From: Solirubrobacterales bacterium
GTDB taxonomy: Bacteria; Actinomycetota; Thermoleophilia; Solirubrobacterales; Solirubrobacteraceae
Direction: 5' to 3'
DNA length: 56,284 nucleotides
Assembly: GCA_025964115.1 (NCBI GenBank)
Contig: JAOPZM010000245.1
Coordinates: 1-56,284, forward strand
Position numbers and translations under genes: made by a program. Below the pieces are notes generated by a model, which had not been told where the DNA came from, ran no database searches, and saw only the letters and a program-made list of their open reading frames with translations. This document shows positions 17,234 through 25,816 of the stretch, piece by piece. Positions within the stretch are counted from its first letter, which is position 1. Every line of letters begins with the position of its first letter.

Positions 17234-18409
17234 ATGCCGACGCCCACCGCACCGCCATCCCACGTACCGACGGATGCAGGACTCGACGACCTGGCCGATC
17301 GCGTCGCAGCGCTCGCCCGAGACGCCGCCGCGACGACGGAGCGCGAGCGCGCCCTGCCGCAGGCCCTGGTCGAGGCGCTGCGCGGCACCGGGCTCATGCG
17401 CGCCGGCGCGCCGGCGTCGCTCGGTGCGCTCGAGGCCCCACCGGCGAGGAGCTTGAGCGCAGCTGAGAGGATCGCTCGCGGCGATGCTTCGGCCGGCTGG
17501 TGCGTCTCGATCGCAGTCACGAGCAGCCTGCTCAGCGCCTATCTTCCCGATCGCGGCGCCGCAGAGATCTTCGGCGATCCCCGTACGGTGGCCGCCGGCG
17601 TGTGGGCTCCCCGCGGAAGGGCCGTGGTAGTGGACGGCGGCGTGCGCGTCTCCGGCCGCTGGTCCTTCTGCAGCGGCATCTCCCATTCGGAGTGGCTCTT
17701 CGCCGGGTGCATCCTCGACGACGGGGCTGGCGCCGACGGGCCCAGCCTGCGAGTGGTCGGCCTGCCGACGGCCGAGCTCGAGGTGCTCGATACGTGGCAC
17801 ACGAGTGGCCTGTGCGGGACCGGCAGCCACGACGCGCTGGCGGAGGATCTCTTCGTGCCCGATCACCATGTCCTCTCGCTTCTCGGCGCGGAACCGCGCA
17901 TCGACGCGCCGCTGTACAGGTTCCCGATCTTCGGCTTCTTCGCCCTGTCGATCGCGGCGGCGGCAATGGGCAACGCACGCGGAGCGATCGACGACCTGAT
18001 CGAGCTGGCCGCGGGAAAGACAGCGCAGGGCTCGAGCCGCGTCCTCGCCGAACGTCCCGCCACGCAGGCAGCCGTCGGCGAGGCCGAGGCGGCCCTGCGC
18101 GCCGCACGGGCCCTCTACTACCAGGCCATCGACGAGGCATGGGCGGCGGCGCAGGAGGACGGCCCCGTGGCGGAGTCGTTGCGCCTGGGACTGCGGCTCG
18201 CCGCGACGCACGCGGTCAGGACCTCCGCCGAGGTCGCCCGCTCGATGTACGACCTCGGTGGCGGCACGGCGATCTACGCCGATTCGCCGTTGCAGCGACG
18301 GTTCCGCGACGCCCACGCCGCCACCGCTCACTTCCAGGTCAACCCGCCGACCTGGGAGCTCGCGGGGCGCCTGCTGCTGGGCGTGCCGACGAAGACGGCG
18401 CAGCTGTGA
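17234..18409 (+). CDS. Acyl-CoA dehydrogenase-fold flavin monooxygenase (group D, HsaA/HpaH-like)
   Basis: A 391-residue protein with the acyl-CoA dehydrogenase fold. It has RIARGDASAGWCVSIAVTSSLLSAY near residue 85, VSGRWSFCSGISHSEWLFAGC in the beta domain and DLGGGTAIYADSPLQRRFRDAHAATAHFQVN at the C-terminus. These match flavin-dependent hydroxylases such as HsaA and DszC relatives rather than true dehydrogenases, because the usual catalytic Glu motif is missing. Such enzymes need FMNH2 or FADH2 from a separate reductase. A 52-codon remnant of an FMN reductase lies three genes downstream. The ATG follows GAGAGG. It is the first gene of an operon with 4-base stop/start overlaps. Confidence 0.82.
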   Translation: MPTPTAPPSHVPTDAGLDDLADRVAALARDAAATTERERALPQALVEALRGTGLMRAGAPASLGALEAPPARSLSAAERIARGDASAGWCVSIAVTSSLLSAYLPDRGAAEIFGDPRTVAAGVWAPRGRAVVVDGGVRVSGRWSFCSGISHSEWLFAGCILDDGAGADGPSLRVVGLPTAELEVLDTWHTSGLCGTGSHDALAEDLFVPDHHVLSLLGAEPRIDAPLYRFPIFGFFALSIAAAAMGNARGAIDDLIELAAGKTAQGSSRVLAERPATQAAVGEAEAALRAARALYYQAIDEAWAAAQEDGPVAESLRLGLRLAATHAVRTSAEVARSMYDLGGGTAIYADSPLQRRFRDAHAATAHFQVNPPTWELAGRLLLGVPTKTAQL

Positions 18410-19416
18410 CCTCGCCCACGACCGAGCAGCTGCGTGAGCTGCACGTGGTGGCGCCCTTTTGGTTGGACCGCCCCGCGGATGAGGCCGTCGAGATAGCCGT
18501 AGAGGCGTCGCGCAACGGCTTCGCGGCGATGTGGCTGGGCGAGATGGCGACGTTTGACGCATTCGCGTTGGCCACGGCGGTCGGCCTGCGAGCACCCGGG
18601 CTCGCGTTGAAGATCGGACCGCTGGCGATTGGCGTCCGCAGCCCCGTCGCCCTGGCACTCGGGCTCGCGTCGGTCACCACCCTGACTGGCGCGCGCGCCG
18701 ATCTTGCGCTCGGAGCCTCAAGCCCCGAGATCGTCAGCGGCTGGCACGACCGCCCGTGGGCCGCGGTGGCGCCGCGCGCGCGGGAGACCGTCGAGGCGGT
18801 GCGACTGCTTCTCGGGGGGGAGCGAGCCGCATATTCTGGTCAGCACGTTCGCACGCATGGGTTCAGGCTCTCCCGGCCCCAGCCCGAGTCAAGGATCTCG
18901 CTCGCCGCATTCGGCCCGCGCATGACGCGCGTGGCCGCGGCAGCGGCCGATGAGATCGTGCTCAATCTCGTGACGCCCGAACGCGTCGCGCAGGTCCGCG
19001 AGATCGTCGCTGCCGAGGCGCGCTCTCGCGACCGCCCGCCGCCGGAGATCGCCGTGTGGGTGACCGTCGCACAGGAGCCGGGCCCGGCAACGCTTGCACA
19101 GATGGCGGCGCAGATGGCCGTCTACCTGCGGCCACCCGGGTACGGAGAGATGTTCACAGAGCTGGGGTTCGGCTCGCTGGTCGAGAGCGCTCGAGGGGGC
19201 GCGAAGCGACTCGAGCTTGCCCCGAGGATCACGCTCGAGCTGCTCGACCAGGTCTGTGCGGTCGGCTCTGACAGCCAGATCCGGGCGCGGCTTGCAAGCT
19301 ACCGGGACGCGGGAGCGACCAGCATCGGAATCGCTCCCGCCACCGCGGAAGACCCCGCGGGACGTCGTGTGCTCGCCGCGCTCGGGCCCCGCGCCTCGGA
19401 GGCTCGTGCGGCATGA
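18406..19416 (+). CDS. LLM-class (F420-dependent-type) oxidoreductase
   Basis: A 336-residue bacterial luciferase-like TIM-barrel oxidoreductase. Family cues are EASRNGFAAMWLGEMATFDAFA, the strand LKIGPLAIGVRSPVALALGLASVTTLTGARADLALG, and SLAAFGPRMTRVAAAAADEIVLNLVTPE. I set the start at GTG 18406, which overlaps the preceding TGA as GTGA; the track ORF from 17500 is a shadow fused in frame. Cofactor F420 is the common choice for actinobacterial relatives, but FMN cannot be excluded. Cotranscription with the group-D monooxygenase suggests consecutive redox steps on one substrate. Confidence 0.85.
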   Translation: MTSPTTEQLRELHVVAPFWLDRPADEAVEIAVEASRNGFAAMWLGEMATFDAFALATAVGLRAPGLALKIGPLAIGVRSPVALALGLASVTTLTGARADLALGASSPEIVSGWHDRPWAAVAPRARETVEAVRLLLGGERAAYSGQHVRTHGFRLSRPQPESRISLAAFGPRMTRVAAAAADEIVLNLVTPERVAQVREIVAAEARSRDRPPPEIAVWVTVAQEPGPATLAQMAAQMAVYLRPPGYGEMFTELGFGSLVESARGGAKRLELAPRITLELLDQVCAVGSDSQIRARLASYRDAGATSIGIAPATAEDPAGRRVLAALGPRASEARAA

Positions 19417-19940
19417 CCGACCACCAGCAGCACGTGGACGAGGTGCTTGACATCGGACACCGCCTGGAGGCCGACTCGGTTGGCAGGACGCTGAGCCTCG
19501 TAGGCGAGCGCTGGACGATCATGATCCTGCGCGAAGCATTCTTCGGTGTCCGGCGCTACGGGCAGTTCGCACGCAACCTCAACATCCCTCGACCCACGCT
19601 CTCCCTTCGGCTACGCAAGCTGGTGGACGCGGGCCTCTTCGATCGCGTGCTCTACTCGACCGATCCGGACCGTCACGAGTATCGCCTCACGCAGGCGGGT
19701 CGCGATCTCTTCCCCGCCGTGGTCGCGCTCATGCGCTGGGGCGACACGTATCTCGCCGGACCCCAGGGTCCGCCGATCGTCCTGCGTCACGAGACGTGCG
19801 GGAAGCACACGCGTCCACACCTCACGTGCGACCAGTGCGGCGAGGAGATCAACACCCGCAACGTGAGGCCGGAACGTGGGCCGGGTTTCGCCGACGGGCC
19901 GCTCATACCGGGGAAACGGCGAAACGGTCGCCAGCCATGA
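19413..19940 (+). CDS. HxlR-family transcriptional regulator with C-terminal Cys cluster
   Basis: A 175-residue winged-helix regulator. The HxlR core is [36 protein letters not shown] followed by recognition-helix region [22 protein letters not shown] and wing [22 protein letters not shown]. The C-terminal extension [20 protein letters not shown] carries three closely spaced cysteines plus histidines, suggesting a small zinc ribbon or thiol sensor. The ATG overlaps the previous stop (ATGA). It is embedded in the operon it probably controls, and the palindrome at 17182-17197 is the natural candidate operator. Confidence 0.88.
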   Translation: MTDHQQHVDEVLDIGHRLEADSVGRTLSLVGERWTIMILREAFFGVRRYGQFARNLNIPRPTLSLRLRKLVDAGLFDRVLYSTDPDRHEYRLTQAGRDLFPAVVALMRWGDTYLAGPQGPPIVLRHETCGKHTRPHLTCDQCGEEINTRNVRPERGPGFADGPLIPGKRRNGRQP

Positions 19941-20095
19941 GCTCGAGCGCTGCGCGCAGCCCTCTCGTCACCGAAGCTCGCCCGTTGATCGTCGGCATCG
20001 GCGGCACAGAGCGCGAGGGATCGGTGACCGAGGCATGCGTGCGGGAGGCGCTGGCCGCCGCGGAGTTCGCCCAAGCGCGAGCCGTGTGCGGCTGA
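19937..20095 (+). pseudogene. N-terminal remnant of an NADPH-dependent FMN reductase
   Basis: Only 52 codons, overlapping the HxlR stop as ATGA. The peptide contains [18 protein letters not shown] and [13 protein letters not shown], matching the first strand, phosphate-binding loop and helix of SsuE/flavodoxin-like FMN reductases. These normally run to about 180-200 residues. The frame ends with a TGA that overlaps the SDR start (TGATG), and no downstream frame continues the flavodoxin fold, so the C-terminal three quarters appear deleted. Its loss would leave the operon's flavin monooxygenase without a dedicated reductase. Family call rests on one motif and is moderately sure. Confidence 0.65.
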
Positions 20096-20868
20096 TGGGC
20101 GTTGGAGGGGAGACACACGGTCGATCGTCACGGCTGGCCGGGAAGGTCGCCATCATCACCGGCGCGGCAGGCGGCATCGGGGCGGCAAGCGCTCGACTAT
20201 TCGCCGCCGAGGGTGCGTCTCTGCTCCTGAGCGACGCCGATGCCTCCGGTGCGGAGCAGCTCGCGGAGGAGCTCGGGGGCGCGCCCATCGCACGGGCTCA
20301 CGACGTCGCGAGCGAGTCGGACTGGCGGGCGGTGACTGCGTCGGCGCTCGCAGCCTTCGGGCGGATCGACGTCCTTCTCAACAACGCCGGCGTCTTCCTC
20401 GCGGCCTCGCTGCAGGACACCTCGCCGGAGGCATTCCAGCGGGTCATCCAGGTGAACACCTTCGGCGTGTTCCTGGGCATGCGCGCGGTCGCGCCGTCGA
20501 TGTCCGAGCAGCGGGCCGGATCGATCATCAACGTCTCCTCCGTCGCCGGCCTCGGTGGCAGCCCCTACCTCACCGCCTACGCGGCCAGCAAGTGGGCCGT
20601 CCGTGGGATGACCAAGGTGGTGGCCAAGGAGCTCGCGCCGTCGGGGGTCCGCGTCAACTCGCTGCACCCGGGACAGATCGACACCGATATGAACGCCCGC
20701 CAGCGCGAGAAGACCCCCGAGCTCGTCGAGAGGCTGATCAGGGCCATCCCCATGCAGCGAATCGGCACGCCCGAGGAGGTCGCCGATGCCGCCGTCTACC
20801 TCGCCTGCGACGAGAGCTCATATGTGACGGGCTCAGAGCTCGTAATCGACGGAGGCACAAGCGCATGA
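20095..20868 (+). CDS. Short-chain dehydrogenase/reductase
   Basis: Classical SDR of 257 residues. It has the cofactor motif [15 protein letters not shown], the NNAG motif ([13 protein letters not shown]), the catalytic Ser in [13 protein letters not shown] for the Tyr/Lys pair ([12 protein letters not shown]), and a C-terminal [10 protein letters not shown]. An Asp after the second strand (LLLSDADAS) favours NAD(H). The ATG overlaps the stop of the FMN reductase remnant by one base, so translation is coupled. Probably oxidises or reduces a hydroxyl/keto intermediate produced by the upstream oxygenase. Confidence 0.92.
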   Translation: MGVGGETHGRSSRLAGKVAIITGAAGGIGAASARLFAAEGASLLLSDADASGAEQLAEELGGAPIARAHDVASESDWRAVTASALAAFGRIDVLLNNAGVFLAASLQDTSPEAFQRVIQVNTFGVFLGMRAVAPSMSEQRAGSIINVSSVAGLGGSPYLTAYAASKWAVRGMTKVVAKELAPSGVRVNSLHPGQIDTDMNARQREKTPELVERLIRAIPMQRIGTPEEVADAAVYLACDESSYVTGSELVIDGGTSA

Positions 20869-20899
20869 CACCGACGTCCACCCACTGGAGGAGGAGCAG

Positions 20900-21910
20900 A
20901 TGTCCATGAACCATCAGGTGCGGCTTGCGGCCCGCCCATCGGGGCTGCCCAAGCATTCCGACTGGGAGCTCACCGCCGAGCCGATTCCCACACCCGGCGC
21001 CGGCGAGCTCGTGGCCGCCGTCTCCCACATCTCCGTCGACCCTGCGATGCGCGGCTGGATGAACGCCGGCGCCTCCTACATCGATCCCGTTGAAATCGGG
21101 ACCGTGATGCGCGCCGCCGCCGTCGGGCGGGTGCTCACCTCCGAGCATCCCGAGTTCCAGCCCGGCGATCACGTGTATGGGACCTTCGGCGTCCAGGAGT
21201 ACGCGCTCTCCGACGGCAGGGGCGTGATGAAGATCGACCCGTCGCTCGCACCGGCGCCCGCCTATCTCGGCACGCTCGGGCTGTCGGGCCTGACGGCCTA
21301 TTTCGGTCTGCTCGACGTGGGCAAGCTGACGGAGGGAGACACCGTCGTGGTCTCCGGCGCCGGCGGCGCGGTGGGCAACGTTGCCGGCCAGATCGCGAAG
21401 ATCAAGGGCGCGCGGGTCATCGGGATCGCCGGCGGCGAGAGCAAGTGCCGGTGGCTGGGGGACGAGCTGGGCTTCGACGCGACCATCGACTACAAGGCAC
21501 AGGACGTGCGAGCGGCCTTGCGCGAGAGCGCGCCGGACGGGGTGGACGTCTTCTTCGACAACGTCGGCGGTGAGGTTCTCGACGCAGTCCTGACCCGTCT
21601 CGCGCGCGGAGCGCGCATCGTGATCTGCGGAGCCGTCTCACAGTACAACACCACGGACGGCGTTCGCGGGCCCGCGAACTATCTCGCCCTGCTCGTGGCG
21701 CGGGCCTCGATGACCGGCATGGTGATCTTCGACTACGCGCCTCGCTACGGCGAGGCTGCGAGCGAGATCGCCGGATGGCTGGCCGACGGGCGGCTCATCT
21801 CGCGCGTGGACGTCCTCGAGGGCGGTGTGAAGAGCTTCCCGGACGCGCTGCTGAAGCTGTTCGCCGGCGAGAACACCGGCAAGCTCGTGCTGCAGGTCGG
21901 ATCGGGCTGA
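20900..21910 (+). CDS. Zinc-independent NADP-dependent oxidoreductase (CurA / MDR family)
   Basis: A 336-residue medium-chain reductase of the leukotriene B4 dehydrogenase/CurA branch, which reduces alpha,beta-unsaturated ketones or aldehydes with NADPH. The N-terminus has LAARPSGLPKHSDWELTAEPIP and VDPAMRGWMN, and the cofactor domain has TVVVSGAGGAVGNVAGQIAK and ARVIGIAGG. The ending is TGKLVLQVG. Structural or catalytic zinc cysteines are absent, as expected. The start ATG follows GGAGGAGCAG. Last gene of the operon; a hairpin follows immediately. Confidence 0.9.
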   Translation: MSMNHQVRLAARPSGLPKHSDWELTAEPIPTPGAGELVAAVSHISVDPAMRGWMNAGASYIDPVEIGTVMRAAAVGRVLTSEHPEFQPGDHVYGTFGVQEYALSDGRGVMKIDPSLAPAPAYLGTLGLSGLTAYFGLLDVGKLTEGDTVVVSGAGGAVGNVAGQIAKIKGARVIGIAGGESKCRWLGDELGFDATIDYKAQDVRAALRESAPDGVDVFFDNVGGEVLDAVLTRLARGARIVICGAVSQYNTTDGVRGPANYLALLVARASMTGMVIFDYAPRYGEAASEIAGWLADGRLISRVDVLEGGVKSFPDALLKLFAGENTGKLVLQVGSG

Positions 21911-21912
21911 GA

Positions 21913-21934
21913 GCGGCAGTCGGCTCTCTGCCGC
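21913..21934. terminator. Hairpin between convergent genes
   Basis: GCGGCAG, an 8-nt loop and CTGCCGC, followed by GTTTCG, lie right after the CurA-type gene and before the IclR gene's 3' end. The stem could terminate transcription from both sides, though the T-run is weak. Confidence 0.5.
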
Positions 21935-21945
21935 GTTTCGCTTCA

Positions 21946-22761
21946 TCAGCCCGCCGGCGGCTCGGTCGTGTGCGGCCAGCGCGTTGCGCCCAGCTCACGG
22001 GAGACGCCGCGAGCCGCTTCGGCCACCGCTGGGGCGAGGCCCCTCGCCGGCCCGCGAGGCATGATCCGCTCGGTGTCGCCCACCACGCCGATGGCGCCCA
22101 CGGCGCTTCCGGAATGGTCGAAGATCGGCGCGGCGATGCTCGACTCGCCGAGGATCGCCTCGTCACGCTCGCGCGCGAATCCGCGCTCGCGGACCTCCTC
22201 CAGCTCCTTGCGCAGGGCGCTGGGCGCAAGCGTGCGGCTCGTGAGGCGCGGCAGCGGCTCGGAGAACAGGTCGAGCCTGGCCTCCTCGCCTGCGAAGGCG
22301 AGCATCGCCTTGCCCAGGGCGCTTGCGTGCAGCGGCAGCTCGGCGCCGACCTCGAGGATCTGCAGCGTCGTGTCGGGTCGGAACACGTGGTGGACGACGA
22401 CCACGCTGGCGCCGTGCATGACCCCGACGCGCACCGCGGCGTCGGCACGCTCGGCCAGTCGCTCGGCATGCACGAGCGAGCGCGACCGCAGCTCGTTGAG
22501 ATCGAGAAAGGAGTTTCCGAGTTGCAGCAGTCCGGCTCCGAGCTGGTACTTGTCCGAGTCGCGATCCTGTTCGACGAATCCGTGCGCGTGCAGCGTCTGC
22601 AGCAGGCCGTGCACCGTGGGGCGGGTCAGGCCCAGGCGATCGGCCAGCTCGCTGACGCCCAGGCGCCGCGGGCCGCTCGCCAGGGCCTTCAGGATGGCCG
22701 CCGCGCGGTCGACCGACTGGATCGTTCTGCGGCGGGTCATTCTCCCCGTGCTAGTCGACAT
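21946..22761 (-). CDS. IclR-family regulator of the dihydroxyacetone PTS locus
   Basis: A 271-residue regulator. The N-terminal winged helix includes QSVDRAAAILKALASGPRRLGVSELADRLGLTRPTVHGLLQTL. The C-terminal ligand-binding domain has LPLHASALGKAMLAF and the typical SSIAAPIFDHSGSAVGAIGVVG. IclR-type GylR controls glycerol catabolism in Streptomyces. Here the gene is divergent from dhaM, and a similar 17-bp operator occurs at its own promoter and at the glpF promoter. Start is ATG 22761 or ATG 22740; the operator overlaps the former. The track ORF start at 22839 is unlikely. Confidence 0.9.
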   Translation of the reverse strand: MSTSTGRMTRRRTIQSVDRAAAILKALASGPRRLGVSELADRLGLTRPTVHGLLQTLHAHGFVEQDRDSDKYQLGAGLLQLGNSFLDLNELRSRSLVHAERLAERADAAVRVGVMHGASVVVVHHVFRPDTTLQILEVGAELPLHASALGKAMLAFAGEEARLDLFSEPLPRLTSRTLAPSALRKELEEVRERGFARERDEAILGESSIAAPIFDHSGSAVGAIGVVGDTERIMPRGPARGLAPAVAEAARGVSRELGATRWPHTTEPPAG

Positions 22762-22789
22762 TGTCGAACGCCCTTCGGTAGTGTAGACT
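22753..22789 (+). promoter_or_regulatory. IclR operator overlapping the dhaM promoter
   Basis: AGTCGACATTGTCGAAC (22753-22769) contains the palindrome TCGACA-T-TGTCGA. On the plus strand TTGTCG (22762-22767 region) and TAGACT (22784-22789) form a 16-17-nt-spaced promoter for dhaM, with the -35 inside the operator. The site matches the glpF operator at 12 of 17 positions. Confidence 0.6.
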
Positions 22790-22828
22790 GACCGTCCGTA
22801 CCCTAGCATCAGCGACGAGGGAGCCCCA

Positions 22829-23212
22829 GTGGTTGGCATCGTGGTCGTATCGCATAGCGCCGAGCTGGCCCGCGGTGTGGCCGAGCTCGCCGGTCAAGTG
22901 GCCGGCCCCGAGGTGCAGATCGCTGCCGCCGGCGGCGGCCCTGGCGGCACGCTTGGGACCGACGACGGCCTCGTGCGTGAGGCGATCCGGCGCGCCGACA
23001 CCGGCGACGGCGTCGTGATCCTGGGCGACCTTGGCAGCGCGATCCTGACGATCCGCCACGTGCTCGAGCGTCAGAGCAATGGACACGCTCGACTCGTCGA
23101 CGCGCCGCTGGTGGAGGGCGCGGTCGCAGCCGCGGTCGTCGCCTCCGCTGGCACCCCCATCGAGGATGTCGTTCGGGCGGCCGAGGACGCGCGCGGTGCG
23201 CACAAGCTCTGA
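22829..23212 (+). CDS. dhaM: Dihydroxyacetone kinase phosphotransferase subunit (EIIA-Man domain)
   Basis: A 127-residue single EIIA-Man-type domain that passes phosphate from HPr to ADP bound on DhaL. The N-terminal strand VGIVVVSHSAELARG supplies the phosphorylated His9, and GTDDGLVREAIRRAD plus GVVILGDLGSAILT match the DhaM family. Escherichia coli DhaM continues into HPr and EI-like domains; here the protein stops after EIIA, and HPr is a separate overlapping gene. GTG start with GAGG ten bases upstream. Confidence 0.92.
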   Translation: MVGIVVVSHSAELARGVAELAGQVAGPEVQIAAAGGGPGGTLGTDDGLVREAIRRADTGDGVVILGDLGSAILTIRHVLERQSNGHARLVDAPLVEGAVAAAVVASAGTPIEDVVRAAEDARGAHKL

Positions 23213-23477
23213 GCCCCTGAGCGCGGAGGCGCTCGTCGCGCTGCCTGACGCCGTCGACCTGCATGCGCGCCCAGCTGCCGACTTCGTGCGCACCGCGATG
23301 CGCTTCTCGGCGGACGTTCGCGTGGCCGCCGGTGAGCGGGAGGTCGACGCCAAGAGCCTGCTCTCGATCCTTGCCCTGGGCGCCAGGGGGGGCACGAGCC
23401 TGCGCCTACGGGCCGAGGGCCAGGATGCGACCGCCGCGGTCGACGCCCTCAGCGACTGCGTCGCTGCCTTCGCCTGA
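23196..23477 (+). CDS. Stand-alone HPr-family phosphocarrier protein
   Basis: A 93-residue HPr that would relay phosphate from EI to DhaM. The active-site motif DLHARPAADFVRTA places the phosphohistidine at His23, and the loop KSLLSILALGARGG carries the usual Ser region. The C-terminal helix reads ATAAVDALSDCVAAF. I place the start at GTG 23196, inside the last codons of dhaM, because the first strand begins soon after; the track start 23079 lies in dhaM sequence. The last 72 nt are antisense to the 3' end of the EI gene, an unusual overlap. Confidence 0.88.
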   Translation: MRTSSEPLSAEALVALPDAVDLHARPAADFVRTAMRFSADVRVAAGEREVDAKSLLSILALGARGGTSLRLRAEGQDATAAVDALSDCVAAFA

Positions 23478-25160
23478 CTGAAGGCGGCGCGCCAGCGGCG
23501 CGAGGGCGGCCTCGACCTCGTCGGCGCCGGCCATCTCCAGAGCGATCGCCGCAAGCTCGGAGACCTCGCCGAGTCCCAGGCGGCGGATCCAGCGGCGCAC
23601 GTCGGCGACCCGCGCGGAACCGACGCTGAGCTCATCGACGTCGAGACCCACGAGCAGCGGCAGCATCACCGGGTCCGAGGCGGCCTCGCCGCACACCTCG
23701 AGGGCGATTCCGGCCTCGTGTGCGGCGTTCACGCTCAGGGCGATGAGCCTGAGCACGGCAGGGTCGTGCGCGCGCGCATCGTTGACGGAGAAGCGGTCCA
23801 CGCCTAGGGCTTCGGCGGTGAGGTCGTTGGTGCCGATGCTCAAGAAGTCGGCGGCCGCGGCGAGTGTGCGCACGGCGCCCACGGCCGCCGGAGTCTCGAT
23901 CATCGCCCCGACAGCCGGAAGGCGCTCGACGCCCAGTGCGCGGGCGGTGTGCTCGATGAGCCGCTGTGCGGCCGCGAGCTCGTCGGGGTGGTCGACCATC
24001 GGCAGCAGAAGGCGGACGTCACGATCGCGCGAGCAGCGGAGCGTCGCACGCAGCTGATCGACGAAAGCTCCCTCGTGGCTCACGAGCAGCGCAAGGCCTC
24101 GCTGGTCGGTGCCGGAGAGGAACGGCGGGCACTTGTCAGCGCCGAAGTCGAGCATGCGCACCATCGCCGGCCGAGCTCCCAGCGCCTGCAGGATCGGCTC
24201 GAGCACCTCCAGGTGCTGGGCCTCCGTGGGCCACTCGGCGGCGTCGAGGAAGGCGAGCTCCGTGCGCAGCAGCCCGATGCCCTCTGCGCCGGAGCGCAGG
24301 CCCACCTCGAGCTCGGCCACGCTCGCCACGTTGGCCAGCACCGTGACGCGGCGGCCGTCGCGCGTCACCGCGGGCCGCGCGCCATCGGCGGCGTCGCGCT
24401 CGCGTTCGCGTTCGCGTGTCTGCATCGCCCCCGTCGCGGCACGGGCCCGTTCGGCAGTGGGCTCGACGACCAGTGACCCGTCGTCACCGTCGAGCAGCAG
24501 CAGCGCGCCCGCCGGGACATCGAGCACGTCCGGACCGAGGCCCGTGACCATCGGCATCCCGAGTGAGCGGGCGAGAATCGCGGCATGGGCCGTGGCGCCG
24601 CCGCCGATCAGCGCGATTCCCACCAGCGAGCCGGCCAGTTCGGCGACGTCGGCAGGTCCAAGGTCTGCCGCTATGAGGATCGCGCTCGGCGGTGGTGGCG
24701 ACTGCGGAGGCGCCTCCCCGCCCTCACTCGCCCCCGGGGCGGCAAGCCGTGCGGCTCGCCGCCCGAGGCTGCGGATGTCGTCGGCGCGGGCGGCGAGCGT
24801 CTCGTCCGCGATCGCGGCGATCTCCTCGGCATGAGCTTCGGTGGCCCGCAGGATCGAATCGCTCGCGGGCAGGCCGTCCTCGAGTGCCGCGACCGTGACG
24901 GCGGCCGACAACGCCGGGTCGGCGGCCATCAGCGCCCCCGTCCGGACGATCTCGGCCTGCTCCTCGGAGAGGCCAGCGGCCAGCGCGTCCAGATCCTCCG
25001 CCGCCTGCGCCAGCGCCGCAAGCGCACGGGCGTGCTCGCGCTCACGGCCGTCGGAGGCTACGAGACGGCTCTCGTGCGATGCGACCTCGCGCGACCAGGC
25101 CCTCCCCACCGCGAGGCCAGGGGCCGCTGGCGCGCCACGCAGCATGCGCTCGCCCATCAC
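23406..25160 (-). CDS. ptsI: PEP-protein phosphotransferase (PTS enzyme I)
   Basis: A 584-residue EI that autophosphorylates with PEP and donates to HPr. The N-domain active site is LIGGGATAHAAILARSLGMP (His192). The PEP-binding barrel has GIGLLRTELAFLD, MVRMLDFGADKCPPFL, LLPMVDHPDEL and the catalytic Cys in EVCGEAASDPVMLPLLVGLD. Cotranscribed downstream of dhaL (ATGA overlap), so it probably serves this system. The final 24 codons run through the HPr gene on the other strand; family proteins usually end near AALAPLARRL, so the tail looks like a stop-codon-loss extension. Could also feed other PTS branches. Confidence 0.92.
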   Translation of the reverse strand: MMGERMLRGAPAAPGLAVGRAWSREVASHESRLVASDGREREHARALAALAQAAEDLDALAAGLSEEQAEIVRTGALMAADPALSAAVTVAALEDGLPASDSILRATEAHAEEIAAIADETLAARADDIRSLGRRAARLAAPGASEGGEAPPQSPPPPSAILIAADLGPADVAELAGSLVGIALIGGGATAHAAILARSLGMPMVTGLGPDVLDVPAGALLLLDGDDGSLVVEPTAERARAATGAMQTRERERERDAADGARPAVTRDGRRVTVLANVASVAELEVGLRSGAEGIGLLRTELAFLDAAEWPTEAQHLEVLEPILQALGARPAMVRMLDFGADKCPPFLSGTDQRGLALLVSHEGAFVDQLRATLRCSRDRDVRLLLPMVDHPDELAAAQRLIEHTARALGVERLPAVGAMIETPAAVGAVRTLAAAADFLSIGTNDLTAEALGVDRFSVNDARAHDPAVLRLIALSVNAAHEAGIALEVCGEAASDPVMLPLLVGLDVDELSVGSARVADVRRWIRRLGLGEVSELAAIALEMAGADEVEAALAPLARRLQSGEGSDAVAEGVDRGGRILALGP

Positions 25161-25810
25161 CCGGATTCGCCGACCGAGCGGGCGAGCGCCGCGAGGATGA
25201 TCGCCGCGGAGGTGGCTCCGGGATCCTGGTGGCCGATCGAGCGCTCGCCAAGGTATGAGGCACGACCCTTGCGGGCCTGCATCGGCACGGTGGCCTCGGC
25301 CCCTTCGAGCGCTGCCTGCGCGGCGGCAGCCAACGCCTGATCGAGCGAGGACCCGGCGTCCAGTTCGGCGTGGAGGGCGCGCGAGGCCGGAACGAGGGCG
25401 TCGACCATGGTCTTGTCGCCGGGCGCGGCGGCACCGAGCTCGACGATGGCATCGATGGCCGCGTCCAAGGCGAGGGCCAGCTGCGGTCCGTCGAACTGCT
25501 CGACGTCCCCGAGCGCACGGCCGGCGCGGCGCAGTGCCGATCCCCAGAGGGGACCGCTGGCTCCACCGACGGTCGAGACGAGCGTCTTGCCGGCCAGGAT
25601 CAGCAGCCGGCCGGGCAGGACCCCGTCGCCCTGCCCAGCCAATGCCTTGTCCACGGCATCGAAGCCGCGGGTCATGTTGATGCCGTGATCACCATCGCCG
25701 ATAGCGGCGTCCAGCTGGGTCAGGTAGTCGCCGCGGGCCCTGACATCGGCCCCCGCCTGGGTCAGCCAGACTGTGATGGTGCTTGCGCGCACGATTGGCT
25801 CGGTGATCAC
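25157..25810 (-). CDS. dhaL: Dihydroxyacetone kinase ADP-binding subunit
   Basis: A 217-residue DhaL subunit. It holds ADP as a permanent cofactor that is rephosphorylated by DhaM and then transfers phosphate to dihydroxyacetone on DhaK. The magnesium-binding motif QLDAAIGDGDHGINMTRGF gives the three aspartates (34, 39, 41). GGASGPLWGSALRRAG and DPGATSAAIILAAL are further family segments. The stop overlaps the EI start as ATGA, and the start lies 6 nt after the dhaK stop, giving tight translational coupling. Confidence 0.94.
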   Translation of the reverse strand: MITEPIVRASTITVWLTQAGADVRARGDYLTQLDAAIGDGDHGINMTRGFDAVDKALAGQGDGVLPGRLLILAGKTLVSTVGGASGPLWGSALRRAGRALGDVEQFDGPQLALALDAAIDAIVELGAAAPGDKTMVDALVPASRALHAELDAGSSLDQALAAAAQAALEGAEATVPMQARKGRASYLGERSIGHQDPGATSAAIILAALARSVGESG

Positions 25811-25816
25811 GTCCGC

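Noticed and set aside
15725-18658. 977-residue minus-strand ORF
   Set aside because: It runs through two real genes in a different frame; its translation is Arg/Gly/Ala-rich without motifs, while 15730..17058 minus and 17234..18409 plus have clear families.
17234-21910. Reading the oxygenase operon as a natural-product cluster
   Set aside because: There is no synthase, carrier protein or export gene; the enzyme set fits catabolism or detoxification better.
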